The notes: generated by a model not told the origin, from the sequence alone. A stretch of DNA of 38,442 bases from Streptomyces acidicola (GCF_009377235.1 NZ_VMNX01000077.1:1-38442); one strand, 5' to 3'; counted from the first letter of the stretch, positions 1 through 7,244 are shown. Made by a program: numbers and translations.

Positions 1-57
1 GCCCCTGGGATGGGACGGGTAGGGGCGGCGGAGGCGAGGGAAAACCGCAAGGCAGTC

Positions 58-91
58 GCCGGGCACCCGCAGCTGCCGGGCACCCGTAGCC
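58..91. repeat. 17-bp direct repeat, two copies, upstream of prfB
   Basis: Copies at 58-74 and 75-91 share the core GCCGGGCACCCG and differ at two positions near the 3' end. They lie about 55 bp upstream of the prfB start. Function unknown; they could be a regulator site or a chance micro-duplication. Confidence 0.5.
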
Positions 92-132
92 GCAGGCGCC
101 CGTGGTCGAGCCAGGTCGGTTGCCACAGCCGT

Positions 133-138
133 TAGGCT
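133..138 (+). promoter_or_regulatory. Possible -10 box for a leaderless prfB transcript
   Basis: TAGGCT (TAnnnT) ends 7 bp before the prfB GTG at 146, the spacing expected if transcription starts at the start codon, a common Streptomyces arrangement. A GGAGG-like stretch sits between the box and the GTG but is too close to act as a normal ribosome binding site. No convincing -35 is visible. Confidence 0.4.
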
Positions 139-145
139 GGAGGGC

Positions 146-1252
146 GTGTCAGTCGTCGATGTATCCGAAGAGCTCAAGTCCCTCTCCTCGACCATGGAGT
201 CGATCGAGGCCGTCCTGGACCTCGACAAGCTGAGGGCAGATATCGCCGTGCTCGAGGAGCAGGCGGCCGCGCCGTCCCTGTGGGACAACCCCGATGAGGC
301 GCAGAAGATCACCAGCAAGCTGAGCCACCTCCAGGCGGAGGTGAGGAAGGCCGAGGCCCTCCGCGGTCGCATCGACGACCTCGGTGTCCTCTTCGAGATG
401 GCCGAGGAGGAGGACGACCCGGACACCCGTGCCGAGGCCGAGTCCGAGCTCGCCGCCGTCAAGAAGGCCCTGGACGAGATGGAAGTCCGGACGCTGCTCA
501 GCGGGGAGTACGACGCCCGTGAGGCGCTCGTCAACATCCGTGCGGAGGCCGGCGGGGTCGACGCCGCCGACTTCGCGGAGAAGCTCCAGCGGATGTACCT
601 GCGCTGGGCCGAGCAGCACGGCTACAAGACCGAGATCTACGAGACGTCGTACGCGGAGGAGGCGGGCATCAAGTCCACCACCTTCGCCGTGCAGATCCCG
701 TACGCCTACGGCACCCTCTCCGTCGAGCAGGGCACCCACCGGCTCGTCCGCATCTCTCCGTTCGACAACCAGGGGCGGCGGCAGACCTCCTTCGCGGGCG
801 TGGAGGTGCTGCCCGTCGTCGAGCAGTCCGACCACGTCGAGATCGACGAGAGCGAGCTGCGCATCGACGTCTACCGGTCCTCCGGACCCGGCGGCCAGGG
901 CGTCAACACCACCGACTCCGCCGTGCGGATCACCCACCTCCCCACCGGCATCGTCGTCTCCTGCCAGAACGAGCGGTCGCAGATCCAGAACAAGGCCACA
1001 GCCATGAACGTGCTGCAGGCCAAGCTGCTGGAGCGGCGCCGCCAGGAGGAGCAGGCCAAGATGGACGCCCTGAAGGGCGACGGCGGCAACTCCTGGGGCA
1101 ACCAGATGCGTTCGTACGTCCTGCACCCGTACCAGATGGTCAAGGACCTGCGCACGGAGCACGAAGTCGGCAACCCGGAGGCCGTGTTCAACGGTGAGAT
1201 CGACGGCTTCCTGGAGGCCGGCATTCGCTGGCGCAAGCAGCAGGAGAAGTAG
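146..1252 (+). CDS. prfB: Peptide chain release factor 2 (RF2)
   Basis: Class I release factor that reads UGA and UAA in the ribosomal A site and triggers peptidyl-tRNA hydrolysis. The 368 residues match the usual RF2 length. The N-terminal third is the alpha-helical domain, followed by the decoding domain with the RF2-specific tripeptide SPF (in RISPFDNQGRRQ) rather than the RF1 PxT. The catalytic GGQ loop lies in GPGGQGVNTTDSAVR. The C-terminus (GFLEAGIRWRKQQEK) is typical of actinobacterial RF2. The frame is continuous, so the UGA-dependent +1 frameshift known from E. coli prfB is absent. The GTG at 146 starts the conserved VVDVSEELK N-terminus. A strong terminator follows at 1293, so the gene appears monocistronic here. 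Confidence 0.97.
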   Translation: MSVVDVSEELKSLSSTMESIEAVLDLDKLRADIAVLEEQAAAPSLWDNPDEAQKITSKLSHLQAEVRKAEALRGRIDDLGVLFEMAEEEDDPDTRAEAESELAAVKKALDEMEVRTLLSGEYDAREALVNIRAEAGGVDAADFAEKLQRMYLRWAEQHGYKTEIYETSYAEEAGIKSTTFAVQIPYAYGTLSVEQGTHRLVRISPFDNQGRRQTSFAGVEVLPVVEQSDHVEIDESELRIDVYRSSGPGGQGVNTTDSAVRITHLPTGIVVSCQNERSQIQNKATAMNVLQAKLLERRRQEEQAKMDALKGDGGNSWGNQMRSYVLHPYQMVKDLRTEHEVGNPEAVFNGEIDGFLEAGIRWRKQQEK

Positions 1253-1292
1253 CGTCGCATGCGCGCCTGACGCGCGAGCGTTTTATCGACAT

Positions 1293-1327
1293 GGCAACTG
1301 CCGCCCATCGGGCGGCAGTTGCCTTTT
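1293..1327 (+). terminator. Rho-independent terminator of prfB
   Basis: Perfect 14-bp stem (1293-1306 with 1310-1323), 3-nt loop, then TTTT at 1324-1327. It is the most classical terminator in the window and lies 40 bp after the prfB stop. Confidence 0.93.
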
Positions 1328-1494
1328 CTGTGCGGGATGTCTGGGTTTTACGTCACGCTCACATCTCTAGTTCAGGTTCAAATGCGACTGAAGTGGATAT
1401 TGCGCGCGCAACGGCCTTGACGTTGCCATGAAAACTCGGAAGGGTGAAGCGTGGCATGCGTATCTCTGGGGCGCATGTGACGCGGGGGGCTGAA

Positions 1495-1527
1495 GTGAAC
1501 AAGCTACCCCTGACGCCGTGGCCCTGA
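1495..1527 (+). other. Possible 10-codon upstream ORF before the LAxTG protein
   Basis: GTG AAC AAG ... TGA encodes MNKLPLTPWP. A GGGGGG run at 1484-1489 is 5 nt upstream, a good Shine-Dalgarno distance, better placed than many in this window. It lies 43 bp before the start of the secreted protein gene and could be a leader peptide, but the length is so short that chance is a serious alternative. The rest of 1328-1569 shows no other clear feature. Confidence 0.2.
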
Positions 1528-1569
1528 ACGCTGCTCTATTGACGATGAGCTACTGGGGGTAGCAGACAC

Positions 1570-2196
1570 ATGACCAAGAAGACGCGGATCCGCCTGGCGC
1601 GGGTTGCCGCCGGTGCCGTGATCGCTGCCGGCGCCTCGATGACCGCCGCCGGTGCGGCGTCCGCCAGCGAGACCGAGGACTGCCTGCTCGGGCTCGGGCT
1701 CCTCTGCAGCGACGCCCCGACAACCCCGCCGGCGCCGGAGCCCACCGCGACGGGTATCCCGGAGGACCCGGCGGAGCCGTCGGTGCCGCCGATCACGGAA
1801 GAGCCCACCGAGGAGCCGACCGAGCCCACCGAGGAGCCCACGGACCCGGGCAACGGGAACGGGAATGGCAACGGGAACGGGAACGGCAACGGAAACGGCA
1901 ACGGAAACGGCAACGGCCAGGGTGAGAACGGGGGCGGCGGCAACAACACCGACCCCAAGGGCGGCAGCGGTAACGACGCCGTCACCCAGGAGGAGGGTTC
2001 CTCCTCCCTGACCGACACCGGTTCGAGCGTCCCCGCCGGGACCAACACCGCGGCTCAGGGTGGTGACGAGCTCGCTGAGACCGGTGCTGCCGAGACCACG
2101 TTCCTGCTGGTCGGGGCCGCCACGATGATTGCCGGCGGCATCGGCTTCCGCCTGCTTCCCCGCATGATGGGCGGCCGCGGCGGCGCCGCTGCCTGA
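1570..2196 (+). CDS. Secreted cell-wall protein with sortase E-type LAETG anchor and Gly-Asn stalk
   Basis: A 208-residue exported protein of unknown function. It has a basic start (MTKKTRIRLARVA), a hydrophobic signal region to about residue 32 (cleavage probably after ASA), and two cysteines (38 and 46) close to the mature N-terminus. A Pro/Glu/Thr-rich segment follows, then a Gly-Asn repeat at residues 94-117. The C-terminus is a sorting signal: LAETG at 168-172, a hydrophobic segment (about 176-196), and a short basic tail. LAxTG is the motif used by class E sortases of Streptomyces. A second sortase-like motif, LTDTG, occurs at 147-151. The RBS is probably GGGGG about 11 bp upstream of the ATG. 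No enzyme domain is visible; a structural wall-attached stalk is the simplest reading. Confidence 0.85.
   Translation: MTKKTRIRLARVAAGAVIAAGASMTAAGAASASETEDCLLGLGLLCSDAPTTPPAPEPTATGIPEDPAEPSVPPITEEPTEEPTEPTEEPTDPGNGNGNGNGNGNGNGNGNGNGNGQGENGGGGNNTDPKGGSGNDAVTQEEGSSSLTDTGSSVPAGTNTAAQGGDELAETGAAETTFLLVGAATMIAGGIGFRLLPRMMGGRGGAAA
1848..1919 (+). repeat. Hexanucleotide GGxAAC-type coding repeat (Gly-Asn)
   Basis: About twelve tandem 6-bp units of the GGNAAY type encode alternating Gly-Asn inside the LAETG protein. Such a tract can change length by slipped pairing, which would alter the wall stalk length without changing frame. Confidence 0.85.
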
Positions 2197-2232
2197 GCCT
2201 GACGGCTCACCGCACATCGCGGTACGCACGAC

Positions 2233-2263
2233 AAGGGCCCGGAGCGACTCGCTCCGGGCCCTT
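2233..2263. terminator. Bidirectional terminator between convergent genes
   Basis: Perfect 13-bp stem (2233-2245 with 2251-2263) with loop GACTC. It sits between the LAETG gene (+) and the small zinc-ribbon gene (-). The arm ends give AA on one side and TT on the other, so it can serve both strands. Confidence 0.85.
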
Positions 2264-2301
2264 CCGCGTGCCCTGCTGTTTTCTCCGTGCTCTCCGGTGT
2301 C

Positions 2302-2493
2302 CTACACCGTCTGGTGCGCCAGCAGCGCCACCGCCGCGATCAGCACGGCGAGCAACGCGATCAGCGCCATCGGGTTCAGCCCAGCGAAGGGGCCCTCCTG
2401 CTGCAGCCGCTCACGGCTCGCGCGGCAGACGGGGCAGCGGCCCTCGCTCACGGGCGCCGCGCAGCTCGCGCACACCAACCGGTCGTACGTCAT
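2302..2493 (-). CDS. Small zinc-ribbon membrane protein
   Basis: A 63-residue protein with two CxxC pairs near the N-terminus (C8, C11 and C20, C23 in VCASCAAPVSEGRCPVCR), consistent with a single zinc ribbon. A short charged linker and one C-terminal transmembrane helix (about residues 37-58) follow. The start at 2493 is chosen because GAGGAGGG lies about 9 nt upstream on the minus strand; a longer in-frame ATG at 2538 has no such site and adds an unconvincing extension. It is convergent with the LAETG gene. Function unknown; the layout suggests a cytoplasmic zinc ribbon tethered to the membrane. Confidence 0.7.
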   Translation of the reverse strand: MTYDRLVCASCAAPVSEGRCPVCRASRERLQQEGPFAGLNPMALIALLAVLIAAVALLAHQTV

Positions 2494-2877
2494 GCGCCTC
2501 GCCCTCCTCGCACACTTCCACTCCGCGCATTCACTCACTCAACGCTTCGGGGAAGTCAACGGTTCCCCTCCCCACTGTGCCAGGTTCCTCCGGAAAGAGC
2601 GCGGGGTCCCTGCGGGGCTTGGCCAGTGCGCTCGGAGGGGGGCTGTTTTATGTCGTTTTGCGGCTTCGGGTTTTCTGTGGTGGCTCGCGCCCGCGCGGCG
2701 GAGCTGCATATCGAGACAGGTTGCCCCTTGCGGGACTGCGCCTCTTGCGGCACTGAGAACCCTGTACCCACACACAAAAGTGCACAACCCCCACGCAACC
2801 CCCACCCGTGAATGGGCTTGAGCGCCGGGTTCGCGTATGGTCACGCTCATCTACCCCCGGCGACCCGTGGTGCATCC
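2494..2877. other. Intergenic region upstream of ftsE
   Basis: A 384-bp region between divergent genes. I see no supported ORF or RNA gene. Part of it (about 2640-2730) has the wording of common Streptomyces intergenic repeats (GTGGTGGCTCGCGCCCGC followed by GCGGAGCTGCATATCGA), recalled from general familiarity rather than searched. A TATGGT at about 2836 could be a -10 box for ftsE, giving a leader of roughly 30 nt, but no good -35 pairs with it. Confidence 0.4.
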
Positions 2878-3567
2878 GTGATCCGATTCGACAATGTCTC
2901 CAAGGTCTATCCCAAGCAGACCCGCCCCGCCCTCAGGGACGTCTCCCTGGAGGTCGAGAGGGGTGAGTTCGTGTTCCTTGTGGGGTCCTCCGGCTCCGGA
3001 AAGTCCACCTTCCTGCGGCTGGTCCTCCGCGAGGAGCGCACCAGCCACGGCCAGGTGCACGTCCTGGGCAAGGACCTCGCCCGGCTGTCCAACTGGAAGG
3101 TGCCGCAGATGCGCCGCCAGCTGGGAACGGTGTTCCAGGACTTCCGGCTGCTGCCGAACAAGACGGTCGGTGAGAACGTCGCGTTCGCGCAGGAGGTGAT
3201 CGGCAAGTCGCGCGGTGAGATCCGCAAGTCCGTGCCGCAGGTGCTCGACCTCGTCGGGCTCGGCGGCAAGGAGGACCGGATGCCCGGTGAGCTGTCCGGT
3301 GGTGAGCAGCAGCGCGTGGCCATCGCGCGGGCTTTCGTCAACCGGCCGAAGCTGCTGATCGCCGACGAGCCGACCGGCAACCTCGACCCGCAGACCTCCG
3401 TGGGCATCATGAAGCTGCTCGACCGGATCAACCGGACCGGTACGACCGTGGTGATGGCGACCCACGACCAGAACATCGTGGACCAGATGCGCAAGCGCGT
3501 CATCGAGCTGGAGAAGGGCATCCTCGTCCGCGACCAGGCGCGCGGCGTCTACGGCTACCAGCACTGA
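2878..3567 (+). CDS. ftsE: Cell division ATP-binding protein FtsE
   Basis: ABC-type ATPase that works with FtsX at the septum to couple ATP hydrolysis to activation of peptidoglycan hydrolases in the periplasmic space. The 229 residues match the family. Walker A is GSSGSGKS (36-43), the ABC signature LSGGEQQR starts at about 139, Walker B LLIADEPT at about 159, and the H-loop is in ATHDQN. The GTG at 2878 gives the conserved start MIRFDNVSKVYP; an earlier in-frame ATG at 2812 would add 22 residues absent from the family. ftsX follows after 34 bp, forming the standard ftsEX operon. Confidence 0.97.
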   Translation: MIRFDNVSKVYPKQTRPALRDVSLEVERGEFVFLVGSSGSGKSTFLRLVLREERTSHGQVHVLGKDLARLSNWKVPQMRRQLGTVFQDFRLLPNKTVGENVAFAQEVIGKSRGEIRKSVPQVLDLVGLGGKEDRMPGELSGGEQQRVAIARAFVNRPKLLIADEPTGNLDPQTSVGIMKLLDRINRTGTTVVMATHDQNIVDQMRKRVIELEKGILVRDQARGVYGYQH

Positions 3568-3601
3568 TCCACCGTCCCCGGAAAGGCCGGAAGAAGACGC
3601 C

Positions 3602-4519
3602 ATGCGCGCCCAGTTCGTTCTCTCGGAGATCGGTGTAGGTCTCCGCCGCAATCTGACGATGACGTTCGCGGTCATTGTCTCCGTCGGCCTCTCCCTGGCC
3701 CTGTTCGGCGGCTCGCTCCTGATGAGCGACCAGGTCAACCAGATGAAGGGCTACTGGTACGACAAGGTCAACGTCTCGATCTTCCTCTGCAACAAGAGCG
3801 ACGCGGAGTCCGACCCCAACTGCGCCAAGGGTGCCGTCACCACGGAGCAGAAGGACCAGATCAAGTCGGATCTGGGCAAGATGAACGTCGTCGACAACGT
3901 GCTGTACGAGTCGCAGGACCAGGCCTACAAGCACTACAAGGACCAGTTCGGCGACTCCCCGCTGGCCAGCAGCCTCACCCCGGACCAGATGCAGCAGTCG
4001 TACCGGATCAAGTTGAAGGACCCGGAGAAGTACCAGGTCATCGCAAGTGCCTTCAACGGCCGGGCCGGTGTGCAGTCCGTTCAGGACCAGAAGGGCATTC
4101 TGGACAACCTGTTCACGTTGCTCAGCTACCTCAACTGGGCGGCGCGCGGCGTGATGTTCGTCATGCTCGTCGTGGCGCTGCTGCTGATCGTCAACACGGT
4201 GCGCGTCTCGGCGTTCAGCCGCCGTCGCGAGACCGGGATCATGCGGCTGGTGGGCGCCTCCGGGTTCTACATCCAGGCGCCGTTCATCATGGAGGCCGCG
4301 GTCGCCGGGCTCATCGGCGGCACCATCGCCTGCTCGTTCCTCGTGCTCGGGCAGTACTTCGTGATCGACAACGGCGTGGCCCTGTCGGAGAAGCTCCAAC
4401 TCATCAATTTCGTCGGCTGGGACGCGGTGCTGACCAAGCTGCCGCTCATCCTCGCGGCAAGCTTCCTGATGCCCGCGCTTGCCGCGTTCTTCGCGCTGCG
4501 CAAGTACCTGAAGGTGTGA
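3602..4519 (+). CDS. ftsX: Cell division protein FtsX
   Basis: Membrane partner of FtsE, transmitting ATPase-driven changes to extracellular cell-wall hydrolases or their regulators. The 305 residues show the FtsX layout: a short cytoplasmic N-terminus, TM1 (about 21-42), a large extracellular domain (about 43-175), then three more membrane segments (near 178-200, 225-250 and 280-300) with the RRRETGIMRLVGAS loop typical of the family. The extracellular domain carries two cysteines (63 and 74) that could pair. A GGAAG-type RBS precedes the ATG. A terminator at 4531 closes the operon. Confidence 0.96.
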   Translation: MRAQFVLSEIGVGLRRNLTMTFAVIVSVGLSLALFGGSLLMSDQVNQMKGYWYDKVNVSIFLCNKSDAESDPNCAKGAVTTEQKDQIKSDLGKMNVVDNVLYESQDQAYKHYKDQFGDSPLASSLTPDQMQQSYRIKLKDPEKYQVIASAFNGRAGVQSVQDQKGILDNLFTLLSYLNWAARGVMFVMLVVALLLIVNTVRVSAFSRRRETGIMRLVGASGFYIQAPFIMEAAVAGLIGGTIACSFLVLGQYFVIDNGVALSEKLQLINFVGWDAVLTKLPLILAASFLMPALAAFFALRKYLKV

Positions 4520-4530
4520 CGCACGCCAAG

Positions 4531-4562
4531 AGGGCCGTACGGTCAACCGGCCGTACGGCCCT
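4531..4562 (+). terminator. Terminator of ftsEX
   Basis: Perfect 12-bp stem (4531-4542 with 4551-4562), 8-nt loop, 12 bp after the ftsX stop. Only a short T-run follows, which is usual for this GC content. Confidence 0.8.
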
Positions 4563-4573
4563 TCGTGTTGTCC

Positions 4574-4579
4574 TAGACT
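4574..4579 (+). promoter_or_regulatory. -10 box for a leaderless protease transcript
   Basis: TAGACT ends 7 bp before the ATG at 4587, and no Shine-Dalgarno sequence precedes that ATG. Together these suggest transcription starts at or next to the start codon, downstream of the ftsX terminator. Confidence 0.55.
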
Positions 4580-4586
4580 CACCGGC

Positions 4587-5762
4587 ATGTCAGGCCAAGA
4601 CACGTTCTGTCCGCCCCGCCGCATCCGCCGCGGGGTGGCCCTGACATTCGTCTTCGCGAGCGTCCTCGCGACGGGTGCCGCGACCGGCTCGTTCGGTGCC
4701 TCCGGCGAGCAGGGCGGCCAGGACCGCGAGTCGGCCGCAGCCTCCGGTGCCACGCCCGAGGGGCACCGTGAGTACGTCGCCAAGGCCGCGGCCGAGGCCA
4801 TGGCCGACGGCGAGTCCCCCGTGGAGGCCGCCGAGCGCGCCGTCAGCCGCAGCGGGGACCGCTGGGGTGCGGTGTACTCCGAGGGCGAGTTCGAGGAGTT
4901 CGAGGAGGCACTCGACGGCGCGTACACCGGTGTCGGGCTGTGGGCCCGGCGCGAGACCGACGGCCGGATCGAGATCACCCGCGTCCGGGACGGCTCGCCC
5001 GCCGCAGACGCCGGCATCCGCAAGGGCGACCGGCTGCGCAGCGTCGACGGTGAGGAGATCGACGGCCGGCCCGTCACCGAGGTCCTCTCGTTGCTGCGCG
5101 GCGACGACGAGGACGCCTCCGCCGGCACGACGGTCTCCCTGGGTCTGGAGCGCGGCACGCGCGCGTGGAGCGAGACCCTGCGCCGGGCCCGCCTCTCCAC
5201 GGACCCGGTGACCGTCCGCAGGCTCACCCACGGGGTCACCGTCATCAAGGTCGCCGCCTTCACCCGGGGCTCGGGCGACCGCGTACGCACCGCCCTCGGA
5301 CAGGCGCCCGGCGACGCCCGGATCGTCCTCGACCTGCGCGGCAACTCCGGCGGACTGGTCACCGAGGCCGTCACCACCGCCTCCGCCTTCCTCGACGGCG
5401 GCCTGGTCGCCACGTACGACGTGAACGGCGCCCAGCGCGCCCTGCACGCCGATCCGGGCGGCGACACCACGAGACCCCTGGTCGCGCTCGTCGACGGCGG
5501 CACGATGAGCGCGGCCGAGCTCCTCACCGGCGCCCTCCAGGACCGCGGCCGCGCGGTCGTCGTGGGCTCCCGCACCTTCGGCAAGGGCTCGGTCCAGATG
5601 CCGAGCCGTCTCCCCGACGGCTCCGTCGCCGAACTGACCGTCGGCCACTACCGCACCCCCTCCGGCCGCGGCGTCGACGGCCAGGGCCTCACCCCCGACC
5701 TGGAGGCCGACGAGGGAGCCCTGGAGCGCGCGGAGACGGTACTGAGCGGGCTGGGGCAGTAG
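4587..5762 (+). CDS. S41 family carboxy-terminal processing peptidase with PDZ domain
   Basis: Serine-lysine dyad protease of the CtpA/Tsp type, acting outside the membrane on C-termini of exported proteins. It has an N-terminal hydrophobic segment (about 16-36) that is a signal anchor or signal peptide, a helical segment, a PDZ domain (about 110-190, with GVGLWARRE and SPAADAGIRKGDRL), and the S41 catalytic core. The nucleophile is Ser308 in GGTMSAAELL and the general base Lys333 in TFGKGSVQ. Their 25-residue spacing is the family standard. Length 391 is normal for the compact actinobacterial type. It lies immediately after ftsEX, as in other streptomycetes, and may act in envelope remodelling; its substrate is unknown. 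Confidence 0.93.
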   Translation: MSGQDTFCPPRRIRRGVALTFVFASVLATGAATGSFGASGEQGGQDRESAAASGATPEGHREYVAKAAAEAMADGESPVEAAERAVSRSGDRWGAVYSEGEFEEFEEALDGAYTGVGLWARRETDGRIEITRVRDGSPAADAGIRKGDRLRSVDGEEIDGRPVTEVLSLLRGDDEDASAGTTVSLGLERGTRAWSETLRRARLSTDPVTVRRLTHGVTVIKVAAFTRGSGDRVRTALGQAPGDARIVLDLRGNSGGLVTEAVTTASAFLDGGLVATYDVNGAQRALHADPGGDTTRPLVALVDGGTMSAAELLTGALQDRGRAVVVGSRTFGKGSVQMPSRLPDGSVAELTVGHYRTPSGRGVDGQGLTPDLEADEGALERAETVLSGLGQ

Positions 5763-5846
5763 CCCGCTCCTGTTCCCGCCCCCCTTCGCCGCCCCGTTAA
5801 TGCGCTTCCCGTATACCCCCTCCGTAGTGCGAAAATGGACGGCACT

Positions 5847-6401
5847 ATGAGCAAGGGAATGTACGTACCCAAGGAGTCCCAGCCCAAGAAGGGCGGGACG
5901 GCCGCCAAGGCCCAGGACGGCGAGAAGGGCGGCAAGCGCAGGATCGTCGCGCAGAACAAGAAGGCCCGGCACGACTACGCGATCATCGACACCTACGAGG
6001 CCGGGCTCGTGCTCACCGGCACTGAGGTCAAGTCGCTGCGTCAGGGGCGGACCTCGCTGGCCGACGGCTTCGTCCAGATCGACAGGGGTGAGGCGTGGCT
6101 GCACAACGCCCACATCCCCGAGTACGCCCAGGGCACCTGGACCAACCACTCCGCGCGCCGCAAGCGCAAGCTGCTGCTGCACCGCGAGGAGATCGACAAG
6201 CTGGAGTCCAAGTCCCAGGAGACGGGTCACACGATCGTGCCCCTCGCCGTGTACTTCAAGGATGGCCGGGCGAAGGCCGAGATCGCGCTCGCGCGAGGCA
6301 AGAAGGAGTACGACAAGCGCCAGACCCTGCGAGAGCAGCAGGACCGGCGCGAGTCGGACCGGGCGATCGCGGCGGCGAAGCGGAAGCAGCGCGGCCAGTA
6401 G
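5847..6401 (+). CDS. smpB: SsrA-binding protein SmpB
   Basis: RNA-binding protein that delivers tmRNA to stalled ribosomes for trans-translation. The OB-fold core runs from KRRIVAQNKKARHDYAI to IVPLAVYFKDGRAK, with the diagnostic LVLTGTEVKSLR and NHSARRKRKLLLH, and a basic C-terminal tail (KKEYDKRQTLREQQDRRESDRAIAAAKRKQRGQ read in pieces) that mimics mRNA. The start is ambiguous: 5835, 5847 and 5859 are all in-frame ATGs. I chose 5847 (MSKGMYVPKE) because GGACGG lies just upstream and MYVPKE is conserved in Streptomyces; 5859 is the main alternative. The partner RNA gene ssrA starts 110 bp downstream on the same strand. Confidence 0.95.
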   Translation: MSKGMYVPKESQPKKGGTAAKAQDGEKGGKRRIVAQNKKARHDYAIIDTYEAGLVLTGTEVKSLRQGRTSLADGFVQIDRGEAWLHNAHIPEYAQGTWTNHSARRKRKLLLHREEIDKLESKSQETGHTIVPLAVYFKDGRAKAEIALARGKKEYDKRQTLREQQDRRESDRAIAAAKRKQRGQ

Positions 6402-6447
6402 GGCGAGGGCGCCGGGAATGCGGTGGCATCGCCGTGCGCTGTTCACG

Positions 6448-6453
6448 TACGAT
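6448..6453 (+). promoter_or_regulatory. Probable -10 box of the ssrA promoter
   Basis: TACGAT fits TAnnnT; TGGCAT 18 bp upstream is a weak -35. Transcription from about 6460 would give a roughly 50-nt 5' leader containing the hairpin CCCTC-TCCG-GAGGG (about 6482-6495), removed by RNase P to give the mature tmRNA 5' end at 6512. Confidence 0.4.
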
Positions 6454-6511
6454 GGCATCGCACCTCACAGAGGGTGCGCGCCCCTCTCCGGAGGGATTGA
6501 AAAAACAACAT

Positions 6512-6912
6512 GGGGATGATCGGTTTCGACAGCGGATGTCGAAGCAGGGGAAGCGTGTCGAGGAAGCGGCCATGATCTCGTAAACCACAGGCCGAAAAAA
6601 ATAATCGCCACTGTTAAGAGCGATTCTCCCAAGGCGACGCAGTTCGCCCTCGCTGCCTGATCAGGTAGCTAGGCAACTGCCCCTTACTTAAGGGAGTGTC
6701 AGCCCGGGGCTGTTCCCGACCCGGATCCTGGCATCAGCTAGGGGACTAAACCTTGATCCCGGTCACGGGGTGAAGAGGGAAACCAAACAGTGACTGGGCC
6801 CGTCGGCGACTTGTTCGCGTGATCGCCGGGGCCGAGAAAATCACAGCGAACTGCACACGGAGAAGCCCTGGTTCCGCACCGTTGGACGCGGGTTCGATTC
6901 CCGCCATCTCCA
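6512..6912 (+). ncRNA. ssrA: Transfer-messenger RNA (tmRNA)
   Basis: The 5' end GGGGATGATCGGTTTCGAC is the tmRNA hallmark. The 3' end carries a T-arm (GGGTTCGATTCCCG) and CATCTCC (6905-6911), which pairs with GGGGATG to form the acceptor stem, with A6912 as discriminator. CCA is not encoded after it (CAC follows), so it must be added enzymatically. The tag ORF starts at the resume codon GCC at 6607-6609 and ends with TGA at 6658-6660, encoding ATVKSDSPKATQFALAA. That keeps the ALAA degron but differs from the S. coelicolor tag as I recall it. Pseudoknot-like segments occupy the region from about 6665 to 6800. Confidence 0.96.
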
Positions 6913-6953
6913 CACGATCGGGAGGTCCCCGGACCTCCTCACCCATGTGGGTG

Positions 6954-6985
6954 AAGGCCCCGCTGCTTTCGAGCAGCGGGGCCTT
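6954..6985 (+). terminator. Terminator of ssrA
   Basis: Perfect 14-bp stem (6954-6967 with 6972-6985) closed by a UUCG tetraloop. Two smaller hairpins precede it: GGAGGTCC/GGACCTCC at 6921-6938 and TCACCC/GGGTGA at 6939-6954. All lie just after the tmRNA 3' end. Confidence 0.88.
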
Positions 6986-7041
6986 CGTCATGTCTAGCCT
7001 GTGATCCGTGACGCACCGGACGGGTGCGTCCTCCCTTCACT

Positions 7042-7075
7042 CCGGGCCCCCCTCGTCGGGGCCCGGCCCGACGAG
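7042..7075 (+). promoter_or_regulatory. Two mutually exclusive hairpins upstream of a micro-ORF
   Basis: Hairpin 1 pairs CCGGGCCCC (7042-7050) with GGGGCCCGG (7058-7066), and hairpin 2 pairs CTCGTCGGG (7052-7060) with CCCGACGAG (7067-7075). Both are perfect 9-bp stems and share bases 7058-7060, while the second arm of hairpin 1 forms the loop of hairpin 2, so only one can form. This is the geometry of an attenuator or RNA switch. A further hairpin (7010-7017 with 7023-7030) lies upstream. Confidence 0.5.
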
Positions 7076-7130
7076 AGCGGTCCCGGGACCTGGTGACGGC
7101 CGCCTCACGTCGAAGGGAGGACGCCCTCAG

Positions 7131-7244
7131 ATGGGCTGTCACGAGGAGCAGAAACCGACTTTCGTTATGCGGCTGATCCGACTCCTACCGGAGCGGGCGT
7201 CGAAGCACGCGAGGAGGTGGCTGCTCTGGTGGCTCAGCAGGTAG
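7131..7244 (+). CDS. Micro-ORF: 37-residue Arg/Trp-rich cationic peptide
   Basis: I do not recognise this ORF. It begins MGCHEEQKPTFVMRLIRLL and ends RRWLLWWLSR, with eight Lys/Arg against three Glu (net about +5) and three Trp in the last eight residues, so it could form a cationic amphipathic membrane-active helix. GGGAGG at about 7115-7120 is 10-11 nt upstream of the ATG. About 31 of 37 codons end in G or C, compatible with a Streptomyces gene but slightly low. Its last 16 nt are the first bases of a 116-bp repeat unit, and the stop codon lies immediately before that unit's main hairpin. A longer frame from 7008 is open but has no good start. It could be a small toxin-like or signalling peptide, or a non-coding RNA with a chance ORF. 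Confidence 0.4.
   Translation: MGCHEEQKPTFVMRLIRLLPERASKHARRWLLWWLSR

Noticed and set aside
146..1252. Programmed +1 frameshift in prfB
   Set aside because: The reading frame is continuous from the GTG to the stop with no in-frame TGA near codon 26.
2568..2850. Short ORFs on both strands upstream of ftsE
   Set aside because: Overlapping frames on both strands without RBS or bias, within repeat-like intergenic sequence.
3500..5584. Long minus-strand open frame (694 codons) opposite ftsX and the S41 protease
   Set aside because: Stop-free antisense frame caused by high GC. The plus-strand genes have clear motifs and the antisense translation is low-complexity Arg/Ser/Pro.
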